This document shows positions 23,959 through 33,122 of a stretch of 64,000 nucleotides of DNA, piece after piece (position 1 is the first letter of the stretch; each line of letters opens with the position of its first letter). This stretch comes from Opitutaceae bacterium (GTDB lineage Bacteria; Verrucomicrobiota; Verrucomicrobiia; Opitutales; Opitutaceae): positions 1 through 64,000 of the forward strand of contig JAUYAK010000117.1 of NCBI GenBank assembly GCA_030693515.1, read 5' to 3'. The notes beneath the pieces were generated by a model. The model was not told the origin of the DNA. It saw only the letters and a list, made by a program, of their open reading frames with translations, and searched no databases. Position numbers and translations under genes: made by a program.

Positions 23959-24879
23959 ATGCGCTCTGTGCATGATTTTCTGAAGACCGCACCGTTCGAC
24001 ATCTACGAACTGCATCTCTTCCACCTCGTCGCGGAGCATCGCAGCTTCACCAAAGCCGCCGAGATTGCCGGGCTCACGCAGAGCGCAGTCACGCGACAGG
24101 TGCAGGGGGTGGAGGCGAGTCTGGGCGTGGAGCTGTTCGAACGCACCACGCGGAGCGTGCGACTGACCCCGGCGGGGGCGATGCTGCTTGCCGAGTCGAC
24201 CCTGCTGCTCGGCAGCGTAGATCAGGCGTTAAGGCGCATCCGCGAAGAATTCACTGAGGCCCGCAAAATAGTGCGCGTCGGCGTGTCGCGTTCCGTCGGG
24301 CTCGCCTACCTGCCGGGATTTTTTCACGCAAATCTCCGCCGCGCGCCGGAGGTCGGGTGCGATGTGCGCTACACGTCGAGCAGCGAAATACTCTCCGCCT
24401 TGGAAGCCAACGACCTCGAGCTCGGCGTCCTCTGCCCTCCGCCGCGTCTACCGAAGACAGTGCGCATTACGCACCGTTTCGCAGATGCTTTCACGCTCAT
24501 CGCTCATCCCGAGGCGGCGGCGCGATTCAAGGCCACGTCGCGCCGCCAACGCTCAGCGTGGTCCGACCGTGAGCGCTGGCTCCTGCTCGACGACGCGACC
24601 AACACCGGTCGCCGGTTGCGAGCATGGATGAAACGGCAAGGCATCGCGGTCGATCCAACAATGAGCCTCGATAGCTTCGACCTGATCATCAACCTCGTGG
24701 CTCTCGGCATGGGCGTCAGCTTCGTGCCGATTCGCGCACTCGCGCTCTACCCGAGCAAACGCACGATCCGACGTCTTGCATGGCCAGATCGCTTCACGCG
24801 AGAACTCGTCGTCGCAATGCGGCGAAATCGGAAACCTGCGCCCCATATTACAGCGTTTGTCGAAGGCGTGCTTTTCTAA
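23959..24879 (+). CDS. LysR family transcriptional regulator
   Basis: A 306-residue regulator from ATG 23959 (an in-frame TTG lies just before). The winged helix-turn-helix is at residues 10-70: LHLFHLVAEHRSFTKAAEIAGLTQSAVTRQVQGVEASLGVELFERTTRSVRLTPAG covers it, here with the typical SxxAVTRQV recognition helix. The substrate-binding domain follows (VRVGVSRSVGLAYLPGF, DLELGVLCPP, VALGMGVSFVP). The inducer is unknown. The divergent neighbour is a ferredoxin gene, with a dyad between them. Confidence 0.92.
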   Translation: MRSVHDFLKTAPFDIYELHLFHLVAEHRSFTKAAEIAGLTQSAVTRQVQGVEASLGVELFERTTRSVRLTPAGAMLLAESTLLLGSVDQALRRIREEFTEARKIVRVGVSRSVGLAYLPGFFHANLRRAPEVGCDVRYTSSSEILSALEANDLELGVLCPPPRLPKTVRITHRFADAFTLIAHPEAAARFKATSRRQRSAWSDRERWLLLDDATNTGRRLRAWMKRQGIAVDPTMSLDSFDLIINLVALGMGVSFVPIRALALYPSKRTIRRLAWPDRFTRELVVAMRRNRKPAPHITAFVEGVLF

Positions 24880-24891
24880 TCCGGGATCGAA

Positions 24892-26433
24892 CTAGTTTAC
24901 GTCGTCAGCTTCGGCCTCCCCCTCCCTCCGCTCCGCCTTGTGCCGCGCCTTTTTCTCGCGGCGGGCGCGCTGCCAATACGGCTCGGGTTGCTCGCCCGCC
25001 ATGATGCAGCCTTGCGGTTGGATTTCTCCCACCACGGTCGCGAGGTTGAAGCGCGCGATCTGGGCCTTCACTTTTGTCGCATCCTTGTAGGCGATCGGGC
25101 TCTCGCTGAGGTCGGGGGCGCCGCCGAACCAGCGGATGTCGAGGCCGGCGGTCGTCTCGGCGATCATCTGTTGCACGCGGGCGGGGTCGAGCTCGCCGTC
25201 GGTGTCCTTGTAGGGCGCGAGCATGGCGGTGCGCGAAAGGTTGCGGCCGGCGCCGTGCGGGGCGAAGGCGAGGTAGTCAGCGTTGTCGGCGCCAAGCACG
25301 AGAAGGATCTCGCGCGCCATGTTGAGCGGGATGAGGCCGAGGAGCGGGCGGCCTTCGGCGTCGCACCACGCGGGCGTGGCGCCCTTGCCGTGGAGAAACG
25401 TGTCGCCGCGGCGCCAGACGAAGTTGTGCTCGTTGCCGACCTGCGCGAGGGCGCGCGCACCGAGGCGGCGCAGGAGCGCATCGTGAATCACGGCGTGGTT
25501 CTCACGCGTCCAGCGCGAGACGTATTGGAGCGCGGCCCAGTAGTCGCGGCCCTGCGGCGTGTCGGCGGGGAGCCAGACGGCGGCGTCGGGGATGTCCTTC
25601 GTGTTCTTGCGACACCATTGGGCGGCGGCGTGCTGGCCGCGCTTGTAGACATCCGCGCCGAGTCCGCGCGAGCCGTGGTGAGTGACGAGCACGCTGAACA
25701 CGCCGTCGTCCGTGCGCGCGATCGCTTCCGCGAGCGCAGTGTGGCCGGCGGCGGCGAGCGCGGCGCGCTGCGGCTCGGTGAACGCGATGCGGCCGAGGTA
25801 GGCGAAGTGGTTGCCGTCGCCCTGCGTGCCGAGGAAGTCCTGCGCGCGGCTGCGCAGGTGCGCGAGGAACGGGTTGTCCCACACGGGCTCGTCGAGCACG
25901 GCCGAGGCAAACTGCGCACCGCGGGCGCGGCCGCCGGCGCCGAAGTGCGTGGCCTTGTGCAGATGATCCATCACCTCGCCGACCGGGTGGTTGGGCGCGA
26001 AGAAAGTGGCGAACATCGAGCAGCAGATGTCGGCCGAGTGCGCGCCGGGGATGAGGGCGTTTTCGACGGCGATGGCGCCGCCGACCGGAATCGTGGCGCG
26101 CGCGTGGCCCGAGGGGCACACGTCGGGCATGATCGCGCCGCGTGACACGACGGGCAGGTGCAGCAGCTCGACCATGCGCGCGCGGGCGGAGGCGAGGTTG
26201 GCCGCTTCCTGCGCGGTCTCCGCCACGACCGCCTCCGCGAGCGGCGCGGGGCCGGGGCGCGGGAGGATCACGGGCTGCGCCGGTGGAAATTCCGCCGCGA
26301 GCTGCGCGAGCAGATCGGGGCGCGCGAGGCCGATGGCATCGAGCTCGCGCGCGCGACGGAGGACCGCGCCGAGCCGCTCGCCCTCCGGCCAGCCGGCGGC
26401 GAGGAGGTCACGGGCCTTGATTTCCATGGGCAT
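24892..26433 (-). CDS. RtcB family RNA ligase
   Basis: A 513-residue RtcB-like protein (ATG 26433 or 26427). RtcB joins 2',3'-cyclic phosphate or 3'-phosphate RNA ends to 5'-OH ends using GTP and manganese. Visible landmarks are HSADICCSM (metal Cys), GDGNHFAYLG (family usually GGGNHF), THHGSRGLGADVYKRG, NEHNFVWRR with HGKGATPA, and PHGAGRNLSR, whose His corresponds to the guanylylated residue. The C-terminus is a charged Lys/Arg/Glu tail. The sequence differs enough from the E. coli enzyme to suggest the RtcB2-like branch. No archease or RtcR gene adjoins. It follows a DCC protein gene by 20 bases. Confidence 0.9.
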   Translation of the reverse strand: MPMEIKARDLLAAGWPEGERLGAVLRRARELDAIGLARPDLLAQLAAEFPPAQPVILPRPGPAPLAEAVVAETAQEAANLASARARMVELLHLPVVSRGAIMPDVCPSGHARATIPVGGAIAVENALIPGAHSADICCSMFATFFAPNHPVGEVMDHLHKATHFGAGGRARGAQFASAVLDEPVWDNPFLAHLRSRAQDFLGTQGDGNHFAYLGRIAFTEPQRAALAAAGHTALAEAIARTDDGVFSVLVTHHGSRGLGADVYKRGQHAAAQWCRKNTKDIPDAAVWLPADTPQGRDYWAALQYVSRWTRENHAVIHDALLRRLGARALAQVGNEHNFVWRRGDTFLHGKGATPAWCDAEGRPLLGLIPLNMAREILLVLGADNADYLAFAPHGAGRNLSRTAMLAPYKDTDGELDPARVQQMIAETTAGLDIRWFGGAPDLSESPIAYKDATKVKAQIARFNLATVVGEIQPQGCIMAGEQPEPYWQRARREKKARHKAERREGEAEADDVN

Positions 26434-26453
26434 GGGCGAAAAACGAAAGCCGC

Positions 26454-27608
26454 TCAGCCGAGGAACCGCCGCGCCCATTCCGGTTCCGGCAGCGGCGTCG
26501 GCCGATACTCGCCGAACAACGCGTAGCGGAACCGCGCGATGATTTTGTAGAACGGATCGCGCAGCGCCGCCGGCAGCACGCGCAGCCACGAAATCACACG
26601 CCATACACCGCCGATTTCATCGGCCGCCGCCAGCGCCCCATCGGTGCGCAGCCGTGGCGCTCCGGCCGCCGGGCGCTCCCAGTCGGGCGCGAAGACGAGG
26701 CTGTCGAAATCCTCGGTCGGCAGCCCCGCGGCGCGGAGATAAGCCTGCGCCGGAGCGCCCTGGAGCGGCGCGAAGCGCATCCGCCCGCCCGCGTCCTCGC
26801 GCAGCAAAAATCGCACGACCGCGTTGCACAGACCGCATTCGCCATCGTAGAGCAGCACCGGTCTGCGCGCATCGCTCCGCGCCGGCAGCCAGTCGGGGTC
26901 GAAGGTGAAAAGGTGCAATAGCACCAAGCCGAAGGCCGGCCCCTCGAATCCCGTCAACCCCACTGCCACCAACTGCAGGACTAACATCAGGGTCCACACC
27001 ACCGGTCGCGTCCGCGCCCAGAAAACCAGCGGGAGGAAAACCAACAGACCAGCGGTTTCGATAATCGCGATGGGTCCGGCCAACCCAGGTGACCATGCGA
27101 CGAAGGCATCAATCAGATAAGACCGCCCCGCGTCATCGCCGATTCTATCCGCAAAAAAAGCCGCCACGCCTTTCATCACATAGCTGATCCCAAGCAGCCC
27201 CCACGCACCCCAAAAAATCGGCGCGGGGAAACACCAAGCTCCCGGCCGCCGGCTACGCGCACCCGTCATGCTCAACGGCTCGCCTTCCGGCACGAAAACG
27301 CAGGCCGCCAGCAAACCCGGCACCGCCAGATCCCAAGGCCACAACAGGCCCCACCGCCCCACGAGCAACCCCACGCTGCCCGCGAACAACCCGATCGCCA
27401 CGCCACGCCGCCAGAGCCCGGCTGCCAGCCCTGCGCTCAGCGCGATCATCGTGCCGGCCACCGCCCACCCGCCCTTGAAATACTCCGCCCCTGACGCACC
27501 GAGCCACACCCACCTCGCCGCCAGCACCGTGCCGAGCGTGATCCGAAAGAGCGCAAACTGCCCGGGACTAATCGCGCCTGCCTGCACGGAGGAGAAGGAA
27601 ATGCTCAT
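26454..27608 (-). CDS. Membrane protein with C-terminal DCC (thiol-disulfide oxidoreductase-like) domain
   Basis: ATG at 27608 gives 384 residues. Residues 1-240 contain about seven hydrophobic helices of HTTM-like character; residues 245-384 form a DUF393 domain with the eponymous VLLYDGECGLCNAVVRFLL motif and its CxxC. DCC proteins are suspected thiol-disulfide enzymes, and the C-x-x-C is present here. Upstream in the frame the sequence is antisense to an MscS gene and non-coding. It lies between mscS and rtcB on the same strand, possibly in one transcript. Confidence 0.87.
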   Translation of the reverse strand: MSISFSSVQAGAISPGQFALFRITLGTVLAARWVWLGASGAEYFKGGWAVAGTMIALSAGLAAGLWRRGVAIGLFAGSVGLLVGRWGLLWPWDLAVPGLLAACVFVPEGEPLSMTGARSRRPGAWCFPAPIFWGAWGLLGISYVMKGVAAFFADRIGDDAGRSYLIDAFVAWSPGLAGPIAIIETAGLLVFLPLVFWARTRPVVWTLMLVLQLVAVGLTGFEGPAFGLVLLHLFTFDPDWLPARSDARRPVLLYDGECGLCNAVVRFLLREDAGGRMRFAPLQGAPAQAYLRAAGLPTEDFDSLVFAPDWERPAAGAPRLRTDGALAAADEIGGVWRVISWLRVLPAALRDPFYKIIARFRYALFGEYRPTPLPEPEWARRFLG

Positions 27609-27700
27609 CGTTTTTTCGCCAGCGAAGGCCGCCTGGCGCTCATTCACCCTGGCCCAGCGCCCAGGACGCGCGAAGCGTTGAACACTAAGCCACAGTTTAC

Positions 27701-28948
27701 TCAGCCCTGCTTCTCCTTCGCCAGATGCACCGTCTGCGTCGGAAACGCAAACGACAACCCACGCGCCGCGACCGCCCGCATGATCGCCAGGTTCACCTGT
27801 TGCTTCACGGCCAGCGCCCGGGGCATATCCGAGGTGAGCACTTCGTAAACGAGCCAGAGGTCGAGCGACGAGGGGCCAAAATCCCGAAAAAACAGCAGCA
27901 CGCCCTTCGCATCCACCTCCGGCTGCGCGGTGACAATCCCGCGGATCTCGCCGAGGATGGCCTCCAGCTCCGCGGGCGGCGTGTCGTAGGTCAGCCCCAG
28001 CACCTGCTCGAACCGCCGCCGCGTGAAGCGCGAGAGATTCGTGATCGTCTCCGCCGCGACGGTCTTGTTCGGGATCGTCATCAGCGACTTGTCGAGCAGC
28101 CGGATGCGCGTGGAGCGCAGGCCGATGTCCTCGACTGCGCCCACGTTGGACCCGATGCGCACCGACTCCCCGACGCGAAACGGCTGGTCCACCGCCACCA
28201 CGATGGCGCCGAAGATGTTCGCCAGCGTGTCCTGCGCCGCCAGCGCAAACGCCAGCCCGCCGATGCCGAGGCCCGCCAGAATCGCCTTCACGTCGTAGCC
28301 CAACCCCTGGATGGTCAGCAGCACGCCCACCACCACGAACACCGTGAGCAACGCCTTCTTGATCCAAGGCATGAAGGCCGCCAGGCCCGAGCCTTTTTTC
28401 TGCGTCACCTCCGAGGCGTGATCCAGCAGCGTCGCCAAGGCGCGCCATAGCCCCCAAAAAACCACCAGTGAAAAGGCCACCTGGGAGCCGTGCCCGATGT
28501 AGGTGTCCGACTCAGGCGAGAGCTTCAGGACCCGCAGCGCCGTAAAAAGCCCAACCATCATCACGAACGCCGCCACTGGCCCTTCCAGCGCAGGGAAGAG
28601 CTTGTCGTCGAGGGTCGTCTCCGTCTTGGCCGCCAGCCGCTTCAGCAAGGGAAACAGCAGCGCGGTCACGATCCGACGGGCCAGCAGCGCCACCACCAGC
28701 AGCACCACACAAATCACGTAGTGCGTCGCCGTGTTGCCACTCGCCCGCACGTCGAACGCCAGCAGCACGCTGTCCACCAGGTGCTCCATGAAATCCGGCG
28801 TTTGCACCGGTGGGCGCACGGTCACGGCGGCGGCGGCGGCCGTCTTCAGGTCCGCCGCGGAAGTCGAGGCCGCGGCCTCGGCCTCCGCGGCCCGAAGGAC
28901 GGCTGAACCCAAGGAAAGCGCCACCAGCGCGCACAAAAGTCGTTTCAT
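27701..28948 (-). CDS. MscS family mechanosensitive ion channel
   Basis: ATG at 28948 gives 415 residues beginning with a signal peptide (MKRLLCALVALSLGSAVLRA). Four membrane helices follow, the last being the pore helix (DVKAILAGLGIGGLAFALAAQ), then the conserved beta-domain GAIVVAVDQPFRVGESVRIG...GAVEDIGLRSTRIRLLD...TIPN and a C-terminal alpha/beta domain. Such channels release solutes after hypo-osmotic shock. The protein is a medium-size MscS relative with a short periplasmic N-terminal extension. Confidence 0.92.
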   Translation of the reverse strand: MKRLLCALVALSLGSAVLRAAEAEAAASTSAADLKTAAAAAVTVRPPVQTPDFMEHLVDSVLLAFDVRASGNTATHYVICVVLLVVALLARRIVTALLFPLLKRLAAKTETTLDDKLFPALEGPVAAFVMMVGLFTALRVLKLSPESDTYIGHGSQVAFSLVVFWGLWRALATLLDHASEVTQKKGSGLAAFMPWIKKALLTVFVVVGVLLTIQGLGYDVKAILAGLGIGGLAFALAAQDTLANIFGAIVVAVDQPFRVGESVRIGSNVGAVEDIGLRSTRIRLLDKSLMTIPNKTVAAETITNLSRFTRRRFEQVLGLTYDTPPAELEAILGEIRGIVTAQPEVDAKGVLLFFRDFGPSSLDLWLVYEVLTSDMPRALAVKQQVNLAIMRAVAARGLSFAFPTQTVHLAKEKQG

Positions 28949-29072
28949 AGGGGTCGATTCAACGGCTGCGGGCCGGTCGCTGTCAAAAAATTTGCCCGCG
29001 GGTCGCTCCGGCCAATCGCTCCTGCAAATCCCCGCTTGCCTGCCGCCCGGGTCCCTGACGGCCTTTTCGACC

Positions 29073-30023
29073 ATGTCTCCCCCGCTAGCCGCGCTCGACG
29101 TCCTGCCCCCTTGGGCCTGGATCGGCTTCTTTGCGTTCATCGCCGCCATGCTGGCGATCGATCTCGGTGTTTTCCGACGCGATTCGCACGAGGTGAAGAT
29201 GAAGGAGGCCCTCATCTGGTGCGGCGTGTGGTTCACGCTCGCGATGGGTTTCAACGCCATTGTGTGGCACTGGCGCGGGCCCGAGCTCGGGCAGCAATTC
29301 CTCGCCTCCTACCTCATCGAGCTGTGCCTGAGCGTCGACAACGTGTTCGTCTTCATCCTCGTTTTCGCCTACTTCCGGGTGCCCGCGATCTGGCAGCACC
29401 GCGTCCTCTTCTGGGGCATCATCGGCGCGGTCGTCATGCGCACCGTGTTCATCTTGGTCGGCGTGAGCGTCGTCCAGCGTTTCCACTGGGTGCTCTATCT
29501 CTTCGGCGCGTTCCTCGTCTACACCGGCATCAAGATGGCCCTCCCCGGCAAGGCGGAGGAGGTCCACCCTGACCAAAACCCGGTCGTGCGGCTTTTTCGC
29601 CGCTTCTACCCCGTCGCACCCCACAACGATCAGGGCCGTTTCTTCACGCGCCACGAGGGTCGCCGCATGGCCACGCCGCTCTTCATCGTGCTGATTGTCA
29701 TCGAGACGACCGATGTAATCTTCGCCCTCGACTCCATCCCCGCGGTGCTCGCGATCACGAGCGACGGCTTTGTCGCGCTCACCTCGAACATCTTCGCCAT
29801 CCTCGGGCTGCGCTCACTCTATTTTGCCCTCAACGGCATCATGCAGCTCTTCCGCTTCCTGAAGGTCGGCCTCGCCTTCATCCTCGTCTTCATCGGCGTC
29901 AAGATGCTCGTCGTGGAATGGGTGAAGGTGGACACCACCACCTCCCTCGCCGTGATCGCCAGCGTGCTCACCGTCTCGGTCCTCATGTCGATTCTCATCA
30001 GGATGCCCGAGAGCAGGAAGTGA
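29073..30023 (+). CDS. TerC family integral membrane protein
   Basis: ATG at 29073 gives 316 residues with about nine helices. Conserved acidic motifs LCLSVDNVFVFILVFAYF and FALDSIPAVLAITSD, and the TerC ending GIMQLFRFLKVGLAFILVFIGVKML, place it with Alx/TerC proteins, which affect manganese export and metal or pH stress. It is divergent from the MscS gene. An imperfect hairpin follows at 30068. Confidence 0.93.
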   Translation: MSPPLAALDVLPPWAWIGFFAFIAAMLAIDLGVFRRDSHEVKMKEALIWCGVWFTLAMGFNAIVWHWRGPELGQQFLASYLIELCLSVDNVFVFILVFAYFRVPAIWQHRVLFWGIIGAVVMRTVFILVGVSVVQRFHWVLYLFGAFLVYTGIKMALPGKAEEVHPDQNPVVRLFRRFYPVAPHNDQGRFFTRHEGRRMATPLFIVLIVIETTDVIFALDSIPAVLAITSDGFVALTSNIFAILGLRSLYFALNGIMQLFRFLKVGLAFILVFIGVKMLVVEWVKVDTTTSLAVIASVLTVSVLMSILIRMPESRK

Positions 30024-30067
30024 CGCCGCCGCCCCGGCGTCTGGGCCGGCCAGCGAGAAAAGGAAAA

Positions 30068-30099
30068 CGCCGGGTCATCGCTCACGCGATCACCCGGCG
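30068..30099. other. Hairpin between convergent terC and hsp20 genes
   Basis: CGCCGGGT pairs with ACCCGGCG, and inside it ATCGC pairs with GCGAT, giving an 8+5-bp stem around a TCAC loop. No T run follows, so intrinsic termination is uncertain; it could act with Rho or simply be a member of the palindrome class. Confidence 0.5.
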
Positions 30100-30161
30100 G
30101 TTGCAGGCGGGCCGGCGCCAAGCGCTGGGACCCGCGGTGGTGGACAGGAAACTGTATCCGA

Positions 30162-30566
30162 TCAGTTCACCGCGATGCGGCGCGGCTTGATGGCCTCGGG
30201 CTTGGGCAGCGAGAGGCGCAGGACGCCATCGCGCAATTCGGCGGCGACCTTGTCGGTCTCCACCGCATGCTCGTGCTCGAAGATGATCTCGAAGGGCTCA
30301 GCGGCGGACTCACGGTGCAGCGCGGTCCAGCCCTCGGGCTGTTTCCACGCCCGGCGGCCGAGGATGCGGAGCTGGCCCGACTCGGCGGTGACTTCGAGAC
30401 CATCCTTGGCGACGCCGGGCAGATGCACGGTCACGCCGAAGGCCTCGGGCGTCTCCTTGATTTCATAGGCCGGCTTCACGGTATGCACGAGGTCGGCGGA
30501 ACGTTGCTCGTCGCGCAGGGACGAGGGGCGGGGGGACGAGGGAATGAGGGTGTTGAACAGGGACAT
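30162..30566 (-). CDS. Small heat shock protein, Hsp20 family (second of tandem pair)
   Basis: ATG at 30566 (MSLFNTLIPSS) gives 134 residues; an ATG five codons earlier is less likely. The alpha-crystallin domain runs from about residue 38 (KPAYEIKETPEAFGVTVHLPGV) to the GVLRLSLPKPEA motif. The region between strands (WTALHRESAAEPFEIIF) lacks the usual FxRxF/L arrangement in part, and its divergence from the neighbour suggests a specialised subunit. The C-terminal RIAVN replaces the usual I-x-I anchor. It works as an ATP-independent holdase. Confidence 0.88.
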   Translation of the reverse strand: MSLFNTLIPSSPRPSSLRDEQRSADLVHTVKPAYEIKETPEAFGVTVHLPGVAKDGLEVTAESGQLRILGRRAWKQPEGWTALHRESAAEPFEIIFEHEHAVETDKVAAELRDGVLRLSLPKPEAIKPRRIAVN

Positions 30567-30614
30567 GGCGGTTTTCTCCAATAAGGTTGAGGGTGGGTTG
30601 ATGACCGGCGTCGC

Positions 30615-31064
30615 CTACTTGACGGCGACGGCGATCTTCTTCGGCTGGGCCTGCTCGCGCTTGGGCAGGGTGACGGTGAGCACGCCATTTTCGTAGGCGG
30701 CGGCGACTTTGTCGGACTGCACATCCTCGCCGAGGCTGAGCACGCGGTTAATTGCGACGGACTGCTCGCCCTCACCGTGGCCAGCGGGCACTTTGCGGGT
30801 CGCGGCGATGGTGAGCGCACCATCGGTGACCTCGACATTGATGTCGTCGCGGTTCACCCCGGGGAGCTCGGCCCGCACGTAGGTGTTGGCCTTGTCCTCG
30901 TAGATATCCACTGGGAAACGGGTGGGTGGGACCGCGGCGCTGTAATCGCTGACCACGTTTTCAAACAGGCGGGAGATTTCACTCTCCAAGCCCGCCCACG
31001 GCGAACGGGGCAGCGCGGACGAGGCGAGGCGGTAGTGCGGATAGGAATAGCGAATAAGGTTCAT
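30615..31064 (-). CDS. Small heat shock protein, Hsp20 family (first of tandem pair)
   Basis: ATG at 31064 gives 149 residues. Residues 1-45 are the N-terminal arm with FENVVSDY. The alpha-crystallin domain covers 48-149: FPVDIYEDKANTYVRAELPGVNRDDINVEV is its classic opening, split here for length only, with AINRVLSLGEDV and YENGVLTVTLPK. The last residues KKIAVAVK carry an I-A-V anchor. It stands 48 bases upstream of the second Hsp20 gene and probably shares its transcript, so mixed oligomers are possible. The 200 bases upstream show no gene. Confidence 0.92.
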   Translation of the reverse strand: MNLIRYSYPHYRLASSALPRSPWAGLESEISRLFENVVSDYSAAVPPTRFPVDIYEDKANTYVRAELPGVNRDDINVEVTDGALTIAATRKVPAGHGEGEQSVAINRVLSLGEDVQSDKVAAAYENGVLTVTLPKREQAQPKKIAVAVK

Positions 31065-31263
31065 GGTGATGTTGGTGGGTTGAAGGTTTGCGCCCTCTCC
31101 TTTGCATCCCGCGCACCAATGCCGCGATGCCATCAACTTGCGGGCGCATCGGAATTTGCGCGCAGGGCTGCAAACTGCACCGCGCAGAACCGTCACAGGC
31201 TGTGCAGGCCGGCTGGGAAAAATCGTCGCGCTGCGCGGGCGATTCGGGTGGGCTCGGGTTTTC

Positions 31264-32418
31264 ATGAGCACTTTCGACTTTGACCACGGGCCTGAGCGCC
31301 GCGGCACCGACTCCCAAAAATGGCAGAAATACGCCGGCCGCGATGTGCTGCCCCTCTGGGTGGCCGACATGGATTTCACCTCGTCGCCCGCGATCATCGA
31401 GGCCTTGCGCCGCCGCGTGGGTCACGGCGTGTTTGGCTACGCGCGGCCCGTCCCGTCCACGACCGAAGCGATCGTCGAGGCCATGGCGAAGCGCTACGGC
31501 TGGACAATCGATCCCGCCTGGATCGTGTGGCTGCCGGGGCTCGTGGTGGGGCTCAACGTGGTCGCGCAGGCCTTTGCCCAGCCAGGCGAGGAAGTGCTCA
31601 CGCTCTCGCCCGTCTATGCACCGTTCATGTCGGCGCCGAAAAACAGCGCGCGCGCCAGCGTGAGCGTGCCGTGGGCGCACGACGGCCAGGGCTGGGCGAT
31701 TGACTGGGACGCGCTGGAGCGCGCCGTCACGCCGAAGACCAGGCTCTTCTACCTCTGCAATCCCCACAATCCCCTCGCCCGCGTCTGGCGCCGTGCCGAA
31801 CTCGTGCGCCTCGCGGAGTTCTGCGAGCGCCACAACCTCGTCCTCTGCTCCGACGAGATCCACTGCGACCTCATCCTTGATCCGGCGCTGCCGCACATCC
31901 CCACGAGCGTGCTCTCGCCGGAAATCGCCGCGCGCACCATCACGCTCATGGCGCCGAGCAAAACCTACAACGTCCCCGGTCTCGGCACCTCGTTTGCCAT
32001 CGTCCCCGATGCGATGCGCCGCGCGCGTTTCCTCCGCGCCACCGCCGGCATCGTCGCCGAGGTCACATGCCTCGGCTTCACCGCCTGCGAGGCCGCGTAT
32101 CGCGACGGCGAGCCGTGGCGGCAGGCCCTCCTCGCCTATTTGCGCGGCAACCGCGACTACCTGCTCGATGTGATCGCGCGCGAGCTGCCCGGCGTGCGCG
32201 TCGAGGCGCCGGTCGAGGCCACCTATCTGCTGTGGATGAACGTGTCCGCGCTCGGGCTGGATAATCCCACGGCGCATTTTGAAAAACACGGCGTGGGCCT
32301 CAGCGACGGCGCGATGTTCGGCGCCGCCAAAGGCTCGCACGTGCGCCTCAACTTCGGGTGCCCGCGCGCCACGCTCGTCGAGGCGATGCAGCGGATGAAG
32401 GCGGCGCTGCCGTCCTGA
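31264..32418 (+). CDS. PatB/MalY family C-S lyase (aminotransferase class I/II fold)
   Basis: A 384-residue PLP enzyme. PLWVADMDFTSSPAIIEAL at the N-terminus, FYLCNPHNPLARVWRR, CSDEIHCDL and the PLP-lysine motif APSKTYNVPGLGTSFAI (lysine near residue 233) identify the PatB/MalY cystathionine beta-lyase group. It cleaves C-S bonds of cystathionine or cysteine conjugates. A longer frame upstream lacks coding character. The last 19 codons have a diverged copy at 33123-33185, after the dead dusB and IS fragment. Confidence 0.93.
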   Translation: MSTFDFDHGPERRGTDSQKWQKYAGRDVLPLWVADMDFTSSPAIIEALRRRVGHGVFGYARPVPSTTEAIVEAMAKRYGWTIDPAWIVWLPGLVVGLNVVAQAFAQPGEEVLTLSPVYAPFMSAPKNSARASVSVPWAHDGQGWAIDWDALERAVTPKTRLFYLCNPHNPLARVWRRAELVRLAEFCERHNLVLCSDEIHCDLILDPALPHIPTSVLSPEIAARTITLMAPSKTYNVPGLGTSFAIVPDAMRRARFLRATAGIVAEVTCLGFTACEAAYRDGEPWRQALLAYLRGNRDYLLDVIARELPGVRVEAPVEATYLLWMNVSALGLDNPTAHFEKHGVGLSDGAMFGAAKGSHVRLNFGCPRATLVEAMQRMKAALPS

Positions 32419-32436
32419 CTGCCTCTCGCCTTACCC

Positions 32437-32927
32437 GTGCGCCTCGGTCCCTACGAGCTTTCGTCAAATCTCTTTCTCTCGCCGCTCGCGGGCTACACCA
32501 ACCTACCCATGCGGCTCACCGTCCGCGAAATCGGCGGGCTCGGCTGAGCCACCACCGGCCTCGTCAACGCCCGCTCGGTGCTCGAGCGCAACCCCACCGC
32601 GCTCAAGCTTGTCGCCTCGTCGCCCGAGGACCGACCGCTGGCGATTCAGCTTTTCGGCAGCGTGCCGGAGGAGATGCGCGACGCCGCCGTGATGTGCCAG
32701 GAACTCGGCGCCTAATCCGTCGATATCAACATGGGCTGCCCCGTCCGCAAGGTGACGAAGATCGGCGGTGGCTCCTCCATGATGACCGAGTTCGATATGA
32801 CCGCCGCGCTCGTCCGGGGCATGATTGCTGCGGGGAAAATACCCATCACGGCGAAGATGCGGCTCGGCTGGGACGACGACAACCTCACCGCGCCCGACCT
32901 CTCGCGCGTGCTGGAAGACGCAGGCGC
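32437..32927 (+). pseudogene. Broken tRNA-dihydrouridine synthase (5' part), two nonsense codons
   Basis: Starting at GTG 32437, the translation (RLGPYELSSNLFLSPLAGY...) follows the intact dusB product at 43973-45085 closely for about 160 codons. In-frame stops interrupt it at codon 37 (TGA where the intact gene has Trp) and codon 93 (TAA where it has Gln). Homology ends at VLEDAG, where transposase sequence begins. The reading frame is otherwise kept, so the decay is recent or the copy was restrained by conversion. It cannot make a functional enzyme. Confidence 0.92.
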
Positions 32928-32945
32928 CAACCCCAGCCCGCGCCC

Positions 32946-33122
32946 GGCCTGCTGCACCACTCCGACCGTGGCGTCCAATACGCCAGCGGCGAGTATCGCG
33001 CCTGCCCGCAAGCCAACCGCTGCGTGGCCTCGATGAGCCGCAAGACCAACTGCTATGACAACGCCGCGATGGAGGCCTTCTGGAGCACGCTCAAAAACGA
33101 GCTGGTCCACCGCCGCCGCTTC
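32946..33122 (+). mobile_element. IS3-family transposase (OrfB) remnant
   Basis: The frame reads LLHHSDRGVQYASGEYRA then SMSRKTNCYDNAAMEAFWST and LKNELVHRRRF, the C-terminal integrase core of IS3/IS150-type OrfB with the second Asp (HSDRG) and the Glu (AMEAFW) of the DDE triad. The upstream part of the transposase, OrfA and terminal repeats are absent. It is joined in frame to a copy of the lyase C-terminus. It is a relic, not an active element. Confidence 0.9.

Noticed and set aside
28949-29260. N-terminal extension of the MscS protein
   Set aside because: The extra 104 codons precede a clear signal peptide and overlap the divergent terC start region, so the later ATG is used.
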